Part shown: piece after piece, positions 9,690 to 18,482 of the stretch
Layout of the letters: the number at the start of each line of letters is the position of its first letter
How positions within the stretch are numbered: the first letter of the stretch is position 1
DNA from: Lysinibacillus fusiformis
GTDB lineage: Bacteria; Bacillota; Bacilli; Bacillales_A; Planococcaceae
Reading direction: 5' to 3'
Length of the DNA: 64,000 bases
NCBI RefSeq assembly: GCF_007362955.1
Contig: NZ_CP041696.1
Location: 930,001-994,000, forward strand
The notes under the pieces: model-generated
The model's input: only the letters and a program-made list of their open reading frames with translations
Told to the model about the DNA's origin: nothing
Database searches by the model: none
Program-made: the position numbers and the translations under genes

Positions 9690-9718
9690 GTAACGATGTA
9701 TATCTCCTAATTGTTACA
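9690..9718 (-). promoter_or_regulatory. Possible autoregulated ECF promoter
   Basis: On the minus strand TGTAAC (9718-9713) is followed after 17 bases by CGTTAC (9695-9690). The AAC-containing -35 and the CGT-type -10 fit the general ECF pattern. TGTAAC and GTTACA also form an inverted repeat, so an operator is an alternative. The rest of the interval 9719-9946 shows nothing else recognisable apart from the ribosome-binding site of the next gene. Confidence 0.35.
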
Positions 9719-9946
9719 TAGTTTAAGTGAATTTGGCTCCAATAAGATAAATACCGGAAGAAGTGATAATTGTTGGAATTATTACACCAATAGATTTGTC
9801 GTATCACTTGTTGCATAGCCTGTGGTGCTCGCTGAATTCTTTATCGAAGAAAGCTGTTCAATCTATAGTCAATTTTCAGATATTTGCCTTGTGTTATGAA
9901 ATTTTTACGGTAAAATAAAACTTTAGTATAAGGAGGCTTTATTTTC

Positions 9947-11284
9947 GTGTCATCAAGAGATCAATTTACATCTAAAATAGGATTTATCTTAGCAGCCGCT
10001 GGCAGTGCCATCGGGCTAGGGGCGATCTGGAAGTTCCCCTATATGGCGGGGACAAATGGCGGTAGTGTATTTATTCTGCTGTTCATTTTATGTACATTCT
10101 TTATCGGTTTGCCAGTGTTAATTGCTGAATTTATGATTGGGCGTCGTGGACAAAAAGATGCCGTGACATCATTCAAAGAGCAAGCACCAGGTAAACCATG
10201 GTATTTGATAGGTTGGGGCGGCATGATAATTGCTGGTTTAATCTTATCTTTCTATAGCGTTGTTGGCGGTTGGATTTTAAGCTATTTAGGACGTTCAATA
10301 ACGTTTCAACTAAATAACGGTGGCAATGATACTAACTACGCTGATTTGTTTGGAAGCATCATCTCTAGCCCATTTGAAGCAGTACTTGTGCAAGGATTAT
10401 TCTTGCTATTAACCATTGCGATTGTTTCTGGGGGCATTAAAGGCGGTATTGAAAAAGCTAGTACGTGGATGATGCCACTATTATTCATCTTCTTCATCGT
10501 ATTAGTTGTGCGCTCATTAACACTTGATGGTGCAATGGAAGGCGTTAAGTTCATGTTCGTACCTGACTGGTCTTACTTGAATGCTGAAACATTTTTAAAG
10601 GCACTTGGACAAGCATTCTTCTCGTTAAGTGTCGGTATCGCGGTTATGATTACCTACGCATCTTACCTTTCAAAAACTGAGAAAATTGGTAATTCAGCTA
10701 TAAATGTAGCCTCTATGAATATCATCATTTCGCTACTTGCTGGCCTTGTCATTTTCCCTGCAGTGTTCGCACTTGGTTATACACCAGATCAAGGACCTGG
10801 TTTGGTATTTATCATCTTGCCAGCTGTCTTTCAGCAATTACCGCTTGGCGGTCTATTTTTAACTATTTTCTTTATCCTTTTACTATTTGCCACAGTCACA
10901 TCTTCCATTTCAATGCTAGAGATTGTTGTTGCGATAGCGATTGGAGACAAGCCTGAAAAACGTAAAAAAATTGCTTGGATTGGTGGGTTCATTATTTTCA
11001 TCTTCGGCATTCCAAGTGCCTTATCATTTGGTATCTTATCCGATGTGCAAATTTTAGATCGTTCTATCTTCGACTTTGTTGACTTTATGACGAATAGTGT
11101 AGGTATGCCAATTGGCGCTTTACTCATCTCCATCTTTGCAGGTTATTACTATACCAAAGATATTTCTCGCAAAGAGCTTGCTTCATCAAGTTTAATGTTT
11201 AACATTTGGTATATTTTGATTCGTTATGTATCACCTATTGCGATTTTGCTTATTTTCATTCAAGGTATACTTCCATTATTCTAA
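9947..11284 (+). CDS. Sodium-dependent (neurotransmitter:sodium symporter family) transporter
   Basis: A 445-residue, strongly hydrophobic protein with about 11-12 membrane helices and the LeuT/NSS signature near the N-terminus (GFILAAAGSAIGLGAIWKFP), including the unwound helix-1 glycines that bind Na+ and substrate. Members import amino acids or related compounds with Na+; the substrate cannot be read from sequence. The start is GTG at 9947, with AAGGAGG 9 bases upstream. It is a single-gene unit closed by a clear terminator. Placement next to an Na+-extruding Mrp system in the same region fits a cell that runs a sodium cycle, but this is only context. Confidence 0.9.
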   Translation: MSSRDQFTSKIGFILAAAGSAIGLGAIWKFPYMAGTNGGSVFILLFILCTFFIGLPVLIAEFMIGRRGQKDAVTSFKEQAPGKPWYLIGWGGMIIAGLILSFYSVVGGWILSYLGRSITFQLNNGGNDTNYADLFGSIISSPFEAVLVQGLFLLLTIAIVSGGIKGGIEKASTWMMPLLFIFFIVLVVRSLTLDGAMEGVKFMFVPDWSYLNAETFLKALGQAFFSLSVGIAVMITYASYLSKTEKIGNSAINVASMNIIISLLAGLVIFPAVFALGYTPDQGPGLVFIILPAVFQQLPLGGLFLTIFFILLLFATVTSSISMLEIVVAIAIGDKPEKRKKIAWIGGFIIFIFGIPSALSFGILSDVQILDRSIFDFVDFMTNSVGMPIGALLISIFAGYYYTKDISRKELASSSLMFNIWYILIRYVSPIAILLIFIQGILPLF

Positions 11285-11297
11285 TAAATAAATAAGT

Positions 11298-11327
11298 AAA
11301 CCTCGCTCCGTCATAGAAGCGAGGTTT
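11298..11327 (+). terminator. Terminator of the NSS transporter gene
   Basis: Ten-base arms AAACCTCGCT and AGCGAGGTTT around a 10-base loop, 13 bases after the stop codon. The following T-run is short (TTTATTAT). Confidence 0.7.
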
Positions 11328-11449
11328 ATTATCAAAACGGTTCAGCATAGTTGGACTGATGCTAAGAACTTGAGCAGAAAGCTGCTGTAAGCCTAAGAAA
11401 AAACTAAAATCAGTATTATTGTCCCTGCCTAAAGTGGGGGACTTTTATA

Positions 11450-11719
11450 TTAAATAATACACTTTGCTTCAAATTTAATGGCAATGAGTTTGTACGAAAT
11501 GGCTACACAATCTTCAAATGGAATCCATTGTTCAAACGAATGCTCATATGTTTCTTGAATAACTTTTGCTAGTGCTGAAGGATCATCTATCCCTTGCAGT
11601 GCTGCTACGACATCAGCTGTTTCTGTATCATAATGGTCTGGACCTAAGTGGAATGGATCCCATTCCTCTAGCAGATGCACGGCTGCTCGATTCATTTTAA
11701 TATTTTCCAAAATACTCAC
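11450..11719 (-). CDS. yugE: DUF1871 family protein, YugE-like
   Basis: An 89-residue acidic cytoplasmic protein matching the YugE/DUF1871 family by its WDPFHLGPDHYDTE motif, which is preceded by a hydrophobic helix and followed by a helical C-terminus. The family is of unknown function. It is divergent from patB, the same pair as in B. subtilis. The start is GTG at 11719 with AAAGGA upstream. Confidence 0.75.
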   Translation of the reverse strand: MSILENIKMNRAAVHLLEEWDPFHLGPDHYDTETADVVAALQGIDDPSALAKVIQETYEHSFEQWIPFEDCVAISYKLIAIKFEAKCII

Positions 11720-11782
11720 CTATTATCCTTTTATCATACTCGTATGATACCATAGGAAATAAAAAAGAAAAGAGTGATTTGC

Positions 11783-12952
11783 TTGTCTATTTTCGATAAT
11801 ACTATTCATCGTCGTCATTCCAACTCTGTTAAATGGGACGCAATAGAAAAAGTATATGGGTTAAAAGATGCTTCTGAAATATTACCGATGTGGGTAGCTG
11901 ATATGGATTTTGCTCCGCCAACAGCCGTGTCACAGGCACTGCAAGAACATGCCAAAAATGCTGTTTTGGGCTATAGCTTTATCGGTGAGCAAGCACTACA
12001 GTCAATTATTGACTGGCAGAATACTCGTCATGATTGGCACATTGAAAAAGAGTCTATTTTATTCAGCAACGGTGTCGTTTCCGCTTTGGCAACTATCATA
12101 AAAGCTTTTACAAAACCAGAAGATAAGGTGCTTATTTCATCACCTGTCTATCCACCATTCTTTAACATACCTAAAAGTAATGGTCGAGAAGTTGTTTCAT
12201 GCCCTTTAGTAGAAAAAAACGGTACATTTGTCTATGATTTTGAAGCATTTGAACAGGCTCTAGCACAAAATATAAAAGCTTATATTTTATGTAATCCACA
12301 TAATCCAGGGGGCTATGTATGGGATGAGGCTACATTAAAAGAAATAGTACGACTGTGTGCAAAATATGATGTTCTTATTATTTCTGATGAAATTCACTCA
12401 GATTTAATGTTAGGTGGCGCTGTACATACACCGATTGCGAAGGTTGCAGGAGATGAAATTAATCGTATTATTACATGTATGGCACCGACGAAAACTTTTA
12501 ATTTAGCTGGCATTCAAATTTCCTATATGATTGTCACAGATAAGAAAAAGCGTGCGCAATTAGAGGCCAGCAATATGGCTTGTGGGCAAGGCTCTTTAAA
12601 TAGCTTCGCACCAATCGCCATGCAGGCTGCCTACACAGAAGGGTCAGCATGGCTAGAGGAATTGCTTGTTTATATTTCTAAAAATATGGAGTACGTAATT
12701 GCAGAGTTAGAACAAGTGTCTGGCATTCGTATTGAGAAACCACAAGGCACATATTTACTTTGGATTGATTACCGAGAGATGGAAATCGACGAAAAAGTGA
12801 TGATGCAACGCTTGCTAGAAATTGGGCAACTTGCATTAGAGCCTGGCACAAAATACGGAGAAGAAGGTCGTGGACTCCTTCGTATGAATGTTGCTTGTTC
12901 GTTTGAAACTGTAAAAGATGGCGTTGCCCGTTTTAAGCGAGCATTATTATAA
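11783..12952 (+). CDS. patB: PatB/MalY-type cystathionine beta-lyase or aminotransferase
   Basis: Fold type I PLP enzyme of about 389 residues. It shows the MalY/PatB pattern: SVKWD near the N-terminus, LPMWVADMDF, CNPHNPGG, ISDEIHSDL and the PLP lysine in APTKTFNLAG. B. subtilis PatB is a C-S lyase acting on cystathionine and cysteine conjugates, so a role in cysteine/methionine metabolism fits the large sulfur island elsewhere in the window. Start choice is uncertain: a GTG at 11774 has no spaced Shine-Dalgarno, while the TTG at 11783 gives the family-like N-terminus (MSIFDNTIHRRHSNS). A terminator follows. Confidence 0.85.
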   Translation: MSIFDNTIHRRHSNSVKWDAIEKVYGLKDASEILPMWVADMDFAPPTAVSQALQEHAKNAVLGYSFIGEQALQSIIDWQNTRHDWHIEKESILFSNGVVSALATIIKAFTKPEDKVLISSPVYPPFFNIPKSNGREVVSCPLVEKNGTFVYDFEAFEQALAQNIKAYILCNPHNPGGYVWDEATLKEIVRLCAKYDVLIISDEIHSDLMLGGAVHTPIAKVAGDEINRIITCMAPTKTFNLAGIQISYMIVTDKKKRAQLEASNMACGQGSLNSFAPIAMQAAYTEGSAWLEELLVYISKNMEYVIAELEQVSGIRIEKPQGTYLLWIDYREMEIDEKVMMQRLLEIGQLALEPGTKYGEEGRGLLRMNVACSFETVKDGVARFKRALL

Positions 12953-12996
12953 TTGTCATACCGAAAAGTATTCCATCATACTAAGTTGACTCTCTT

Positions 12997-13026
12997 AAGG
13001 ATATCTCAAGCATTTGGGATATCCTT
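12997..13026 (+). terminator. Terminator of patB
   Basis: Arms AAGGATATC and GATATCCTT around a 12-base loop, with a TTTTTA tract at the end, 44 bases after the patB stop. Confidence 0.75.
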
Positions 13027-13086
13027 TTTATGTTTAGAAACAAGCGAAAGAGGAAAAAGTTTCTATACATAAGTGAGGTGTATTAT

Positions 13087-14517
13087 ATGGCATTAGCTCC
13101 TTTAACAATTGAACGTGCTTATATGACTTTTTTATTCCCCTATGCTTACCATATGCAATGTAGAGACCAGCTTCGTCATGAGCTAACAAAAGAAAAATTT
13201 TCGCTCTTCACTTTACAAAACAAATCTTTGGAGGATGACTTCTACGGCGAATCCATATCAATTTCCCATGAAGAACTAGCTCAATTTTTCTATCCATTCA
13301 TCGAAGACAAATTATTTCCTGATAACACTGATTGTCAAGACTTTATCCGCTTTTCGAAAGCCTTTCATGCAAAAGGCGATTTGCTATACAGAGAAGAGAC
13401 CTTTGCTTATGAAATTATTAGCATTGATATTACCCTTTGCCCATTTGGAAATGGCATCATTACAATTAGAACAAAGATGACGGAATCTGCACATGACTTT
13501 AATGATGTTTTAAACTTTATCCATTATTTTCGTGTGTTAGAGGCTAAACTAAGGGAAGAAAAAGGTGCAAGTCATCGATTTTCATTTGGTCATTTTTCAT
13601 CAACTGGCGATTTATTATTCAAACATTTCGCACCCTTCTTACTTCCCTATCTACCGTACCAGCAAGCAGATACGTATGACGGACTACCCTTTTTTGAGGA
13701 TGAACGCATGTTTTCCTCCGCGTTTTTACTGTGTAAGGAAGAAGAGAACATATTAGATGAGCATTTGTTTCGCTTAGGCCAAGTAGATGGAAAAACACCT
13801 GATGGTAAACCCTTTATTTCCAGTACAAACCCTCAATACATTGCTGAGTATGTGCAGGAACATACGCATATGCGTTGGGCACCACACAGCTATATTGTCA
13901 CCTCTGCCCAGGCACAAATGGCACTTTCTAATGTTTCCTTTATGGAGGCTAAACATAGCATCGAGGAGTTTATGGGCACACATTATTATAATTTGTTCAT
14001 ACATTATTTTTATAAAATGATGCTTCTAAAAGTGTCTTTCGAATATAGCGAAATAAGCTGGGGTAAGGACAAACTTGTGGTGGATGAGCTCATTGAGTTA
14101 ATAACCAAGTTTTCTGCACGTTATTATTTTGATGAGGTTGTTGTTCGTACAGAGGGAAAAGAAATCTCTCAATCGTTGCGGAAATTTTTCCGTATTAATG
14201 AGCATTATGTAGAAACAAAAGCAACGCTTGAAAGCTTATATCGCACATTGGAGGATCGCTCTGATAATCGCAACAATCGATTACTGTTCATCTTAACAGT
14301 ATTTACAGTCGTTTCTGGTATTTATGGCATGAACTTAGTCATAGAAGAATGGGACGACACTGTCGACTGGTCAAGTATCTTCGGCTATACAGCATTCGAA
14401 TGGCTTGCTCTAGTGATTGCACTGAGCGGTATAAGTTTATCACTTGTACTTGTTTGTTATTCTATTTTTACAACTATGAGAAATCGTTTTCGTGGATATA
14501 AACGAAAACAACAATAA
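13087..14517 (+). CDS. CorA-like membrane protein with long N-terminal domain
   Basis: A 476-residue protein. The C-terminal third is CorA-like: a long helix, then a first membrane helix ending in the signature YGMN (in SGIYGMNLV), a short acidic loop, a second membrane helix and a basic tail. CorA proteins form pentameric Mg2+/Co2+ channels with GMN at the pore mouth. The first 330 residues do not resemble standard CorA and the protein is over 100 residues longer than usual, so this is a divergent branch and the ion is uncertain. The ATG at 13087 has GTGAGGTG at good spacing; an upstream in-frame ATG at 13030 lies in the patB terminator tail and is rejected. Confidence 0.7.
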   Translation: MALAPLTIERAYMTFLFPYAYHMQCRDQLRHELTKEKFSLFTLQNKSLEDDFYGESISISHEELAQFFYPFIEDKLFPDNTDCQDFIRFSKAFHAKGDLLYREETFAYEIISIDITLCPFGNGIITIRTKMTESAHDFNDVLNFIHYFRVLEAKLREEKGASHRFSFGHFSSTGDLLFKHFAPFLLPYLPYQQADTYDGLPFFEDERMFSSAFLLCKEEENILDEHLFRLGQVDGKTPDGKPFISSTNPQYIAEYVQEHTHMRWAPHSYIVTSAQAQMALSNVSFMEAKHSIEEFMGTHYYNLFIHYFYKMMLLKVSFEYSEISWGKDKLVVDELIELITKFSARYYFDEVVVRTEGKEISQSLRKFFRINEHYVETKATLESLYRTLEDRSDNRNNRLLFILTVFTVVSGIYGMNLVIEEWDDTVDWSSIFGYTAFEWLALVIALSGISLSLVLVCYSIFTTMRNRFRGYKRKQQ

Positions 14518-14521
14518 GGAT

Positions 14522-14556
14522 AAAGGCACTCTGCGTAATAGAGTGCCTTTTTTTTT
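14522..14556. terminator. Bidirectional terminator
   Basis: Arms AAAGGCACTC and GAGTGCCTTT around CTGCGTAATA-type loop sequence, with nine Ts on the plus strand. It serves the CorA-like gene and sits just beyond the stop of the convergent small gene. Confidence 0.85.
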
Positions 14557-14767
14557 AAATATTTTGGTGATTGCCAGTATCTTTTTTATCAGCTAAAATA
14601 CGTGCTTCGATTTCTTTTGATTTGATTTCTTGCTTTTTAGAAATTTTACGGAAAATGATAAACACAACTGTACATAAAATCAACATCAATAAAAATTCAA
14701 ATGCTGCAGGAATATAGCCTGATTTATCTTCAGGGAAATATAAAAATTGATACATTAGTTGTTCCAT
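14555..14767 (-). CDS. Small single-pass membrane protein
   Basis: A 70-residue protein with one membrane helix at about 20-39 and a highly charged C-terminal tail rich in lysine and glutamate. I recognise no family. It starts 24 bases after the cyclophilin stop codon on the same strand, so it is probably co-transcribed with it. Confidence 0.55.
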   Translation of the reverse strand: MEQLMYQFLYFPEDKSGYIPAAFEFLLMLILCTVVFIIFRKISKKQEIKSKEIEARILADKKDTGNHQNI

Positions 14768-14791
14768 GTTCTCTACACGTCCTTACAATTA

Positions 14792-15379
14792 TTATTCAAA
14801 AACTGTAATTGACTCAATTTTCACATCTTCTAATGGCTTGTCACGGCCGTCTTTTTCTACTTCCGCGATTTTATCAATAATGTCCATACCTTCAACAACA
14901 TGACCGAACACTGTATGTTTATGGTCTAACCATGGTGTACCGCCATTTTGAGCATATGCTTCGATAATTTCTTCCGGGAAGCCAGCGCCTTGTAGTTGGC
15001 GTAGCATGTCACTTGGAAGGTGCTTCATTTGAACGACAAAGAATTGAGAACCGTTTGTGTTTGGACCCGCATTCGCCATTGAAAGTGCACCACGTAGGTT
15101 GAACAATTCATCAGAGAATTCATCTTCGAAAGAGTTCCCCCAGATTGATTCACCGCCCATGCCTGTACCAGTTGGGTCGCCACCTTGAATCATGAAGTCT
15201 TGGATAACACGGTGGAAAATAATACCATCATAATAGCCAGATTTTGCATGGCCTAAGAAGTTTTCAACTGTTTTAGGTGCTTGCGTAGGGAATAATTTAA
15301 TTTTGATAGCACCTAAAGTTGTTGTCATTTCTACTAGTACTTCGCCTGTTTGTACTTCTTTTGTTAATTGTGGAAACAT
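14792..15379 (-). CDS. ppiB: Cyclophilin-type peptidyl-prolyl cis-trans isomerase
   Basis: A 195-residue cytoplasmic cyclophilin that catalyses cis-trans isomerisation of prolyl bonds. Active-site segments are present: [19 protein letters not shown] with the catalytic arginine, then [13 protein letters not shown] and [11 protein letters not shown]. No signal peptide is seen. It has an AAGGAGAG ribosome-binding site. It is slightly longer than the 143-residue B. subtilis PpiB because of an N-terminal extension and an insert before the WLDHKHT segment. Confidence 0.93.
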   Translation of the reverse strand: MFPQLTKEVQTGEVLVEMTTTLGAIKIKLFPTQAPKTVENFLGHAKSGYYDGIIFHRVIQDFMIQGGDPTGTGMGGESIWGNSFEDEFSDELFNLRGALSMANAGPNTNGSQFFVVQMKHLPSDMLRQLQGAGFPEEIIEAYAQNGGTPWLDHKHTVFGHVVEGMDIIDKIAEVEKDGRDKPLEDVKIESITVFE

Positions 15380-15683
15380 GGGAGTCTCTCCTTTTAAAGT
15401 AAAATTTCAGTTTCAACGGAAATGATCATACCTTCATCATTTCTGACCTCATATTAGTCTAACATAATTCCTAAAGGTTTTCTTCACCAAAGTATTGACG
15501 ATTTTTGCACTTTTAATTTCAGTCAGCAAAATTTTTTGTATCTCATTCACAGTGTGCAGATACATATTTACTACGTTGAATCGTAATTGCTAGTTGGCTT
15601 AGAAATAGGTCCGAACGAGTATTTGGAAACCATCCAAATTATGTTATTCTGTTGAAGGACTTATATTCAGACTGGAGGCACAC

Positions 15684-17534
15684 ATGAAAAAGGCTTTTGG
15701 TTTTTTTATTATTATTTTATGTCTACCCTGCCTTTGGTGGATTAGCACAAATATACGAGTAGAATTAGATACAGCAATAGCACATGAGCAACAGATTGAA
15801 GATGCTATCCATTTACCAGTTGTACAAGCACAGCTTCCCGTTATACTTATTGATCACAACGGACAAACATTTAGTGAAGAGTATGTCGAATGGCGACAAC
15901 CACTAACACTACAAGAGATTCCACAAATTGCCCAGGAAATTTTTATCACCAGTGAAGATGCCGACTTTTATGAGCATATTGGCTTTGACCTTAGTGCTAT
16001 CACACGTGCCATGGTGGTCAACTCTAATTCAAAGTCAACTTCTCAGGGTGGTAGTACGATCACACAGCAACTTGTTCGTATGCGTTATTTATCGGATGAA
16101 AAGACGTATGAACGAAAATTGACTGAGCTCTTTTATGCATATGAGCTTGAAAAAGAGTTTGATAAAGAAACTATTTTAACTATGTATTTAAATGAATCGT
16201 ACTTTAGTAATCAGGTTTATGGTATTGGAGCTGCTGCAACCTATTATTATCAAAAGCCAATCCAAGAATTATCGATTGCCGAGATTGCTTTTATTTCTGC
16301 AATCCCAAACAATCCATCGCTCTATAATCCTTTGAAAAACTTTGATTATACAAAAGAAAGACAAGAACGTCTTCTAGATACACTTGCGACAAGCGGTGCT
16401 ATTACCTTAGCTGATGCGGCTGCTTATAAAGCAGAAACAATTACTTTGAACGTTAAAAACAAAATTCAAAGCTATCCAATGTATAGCACATATGTCTTAC
16501 AGGAACTACGCTGGCTTGTTGCGGACAAAGAAGGTTATGCTGATCGTCTTGCTAAGTCGCAAAATGAGGAAGAAAAGAAACAAATACAGGATCAGCTAGA
16601 CCAGCGTCTCAATACGCTATTTCAAAATGGCTTAACAATCCACACTGCACTGGATCCTAACAAACAAGCACATGACGAGGAACGAATGACAGCAATTTTA
16701 GGTGATGGACAATTACAGGCTGCCGGTGCAGTTATTGATAATAGTTCACGAGAAATTGTCAGTATTTATGCTGGAAAGAACTACGAAAAATATGATTATC
16801 ATCGTGCTTATCAAGGTATGCGTCAACCAGGTTCTGCCTTTAAGCCCTTAGTCGTATATGCACCTTTTTTTGAAACAACAACGCACACACCTGATTCTAT
16901 TGTTAATGGAGGTCGTTATTGCGTCGGTTCATTTTGTCCAAAAAATTATGGTGGCTACTTATATGGAGATGTCCCAATTCGTGTAGCATTCCGACACAGC
17001 TACAATACTTCAGCACTTCGTCTATACAATACAGTAGGTGTTGAAACGGCGTTTCGTTACCTTGATCGTTTCCACTTCCGCTCTATCGTAGCGAAAGATC
17101 ATGATTATGCCGCATCATTAGGAGGCCTAACTTATGGAGTTACTGCCTTAGAACTAGCAGATGCTTATACAAGCTTTATAGATGGCTCTTATGTACTTGC
17201 TCATAGTATACGTAAAGTAACGGCAAATGATGGCACAGAGCTATATAGTTGGACTGCAGAGCGCGATCAAATTTGGTCTCCAAAAACGGTGAAATATATG
17301 CGCACACTGTTAGCTGATGTTGTTGCAAACGGCACAGGGCAAGGTGTCTATAGCAATAGTGACTATGTCGGTGCTAAAACGGGAACGACTAATGATTATC
17401 GCGATTACTGGCTTGCAGGGTTAAATAGTAAATACACTGCAGCTGTTTGGCTTGGCTATGATAAACCACAGTCTATGGAGAAGCTAGAAGCTTACAAAAT
17501 TCATCATCAGCTATTTAATGTATTACTAGATTAA
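15684..17534 (+). CDS. Class A penicillin-binding protein (bifunctional glycosyltransferase/transpeptidase)
   Basis: A 616-residue inner-membrane protein that polymerises and cross-links peptidoglycan. An uncleaved N-terminal membrane anchor (about 4-22) precedes a family 51 glycosyltransferase with catalytic E91 in EDADFYEHIG and GGSTITQQLVR. The transpeptidase domain has all three motifs: SAFK (S384, K387), SYN (439-441) and KTG (565-567). It occupies the position of pbpD relative to patB and mrp in B. subtilis, so it is probably the PbpD (PBP4) counterpart. GT and TP motifs are intact. The start has a GGAGG site. Confidence 0.92.
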   Translation: MKKAFGFFIIILCLPCLWWISTNIRVELDTAIAHEQQIEDAIHLPVVQAQLPVILIDHNGQTFSEEYVEWRQPLTLQEIPQIAQEIFITSEDADFYEHIGFDLSAITRAMVVNSNSKSTSQGGSTITQQLVRMRYLSDEKTYERKLTELFYAYELEKEFDKETILTMYLNESYFSNQVYGIGAAATYYYQKPIQELSIAEIAFISAIPNNPSLYNPLKNFDYTKERQERLLDTLATSGAITLADAAAYKAETITLNVKNKIQSYPMYSTYVLQELRWLVADKEGYADRLAKSQNEEEKKQIQDQLDQRLNTLFQNGLTIHTALDPNKQAHDEERMTAILGDGQLQAAGAVIDNSSREIVSIYAGKNYEKYDYHRAYQGMRQPGSAFKPLVVYAPFFETTTHTPDSIVNGGRYCVGSFCPKNYGGYLYGDVPIRVAFRHSYNTSALRLYNTVGVETAFRYLDRFHFRSIVAKDHDYAASLGGLTYGVTALELADAYTSFIDGSYVLAHSIRKVTANDGTELYSWTAERDQIWSPKTVKYMRTLLADVVANGTGQGVYSNSDYVGAKTGTTNDYRDYWLAGLNSKYTAAVWLGYDKPQSMEKLEAYKIHHQLFNVLLD

Positions 17535-17591
17535 TGGTTGATGTTGCCTTGCTTAATAGAATCATGAAGAAACTGTTGTAAAAATAAAAAG

Positions 17592-17630
17592 TAGTATGCT
17601 AGGAGCAGTTCCTAGCATACTATTTTTTTT
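17592..17630 (+). terminator. Terminator of the penicillin-binding protein gene
   Basis: Thirteen-base perfect arms TAGTATGCTAGGA and complement, 5-base loop, then eight Ts. Confidence 0.9.
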
Positions 17631-17763
17631 ACATATTGAAAGATAAACTTTATTGTTTAAAGACCATTTTAGATAACCCTTGATTTTATCTATGCCATTG
17701 CGCAACAAAGTACATATGTTACGAAAATTTTTTCAATGAAATGAGCTTTTAATTGTTATTTTT

Positions 17764-18327
17764 TTACTTAGCAAATGGTAAGCCCGCCAATATCCCGTTA
17801 TACAATTTCAAAATCACATAAACTATTAGCGATACTAGTAATGTCCATAGAAGCAGCTCAAATGCTAGTAATCCCATCGTTCCACCCATCGATATAAAAT
17901 GACTCATTTTATAGATGAGGTAAATAAAATATACAAATACAGTGAGGATAAATATACCGGCTAAAACATAAATGGATTGAATAGCGAATGCGGAACACAT
18001 GGCACCAATAAATAAGATGACGTAACCACCTCGCGCCTGACTCACTGTTGCACCTTCACTATCTTTTGAAAAAAATAACATACCAAGTTCATGAATTGTC
18101 TCGCCAATTAATTTTAATGCCGAAAACATCATGAAAAAAATCATTGTAAAGACAATTAGCAATAAAAAACGCAACTCAAAATCTGATAGAAACTCACGCA
18201 TGCCAGAATATACACCGATGGATTGAAATATTCGTAGCGATTCTCCTACTGCATACATACCAAAGGTTAAACTGAATAATAAAATAGTGATTAATGGTAA
18301 ATAACCATAGATATAAGGATTCCTCAT
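17764..18327 (-). CDS. yufK: Multi-pass membrane protein, YufK-like
   Basis: A 187-residue integral membrane protein with about five hydrophobic helices (near 10-28, 52-72, 100-122, 124-142 and 150-175). It matches the YufK (DUF5366) family, whose B. subtilis member also lies next to the mrp operon in divergent orientation. Function is unknown. Expression signals are weak: only a purine-rich AAGAGGAAAA stretch precedes the ATG. Confidence 0.7.
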   Translation of the reverse strand: MRNPYIYGYLPLITILLFSLTFGMYAVGESLRIFQSIGVYSGMREFLSDFELRFLLLIVFTMIFFMMFSALKLIGETIHELGMLFFSKDSEGATVSQARGGYVILFIGAMCSAFAIQSIYVLAGIFILTVFVYFIYLIYKMSHFISMGGTMGLLAFELLLWTLLVSLIVYVILKLYNGILAGLPFAK

Positions 18328-18482
18328 AAAAAATTTTTTTCCTCTTTTTTAGTTGATAACTTCCTATTTATAATATAGCGAAAATTCTTCCAGTATCGCA
18401 AGCTAAATCCCAGGGGTACATATGCATTACCTTTGAAAGTACGTTATAATTACTATACTTACTTGCATAAAGGAGGATTTTT

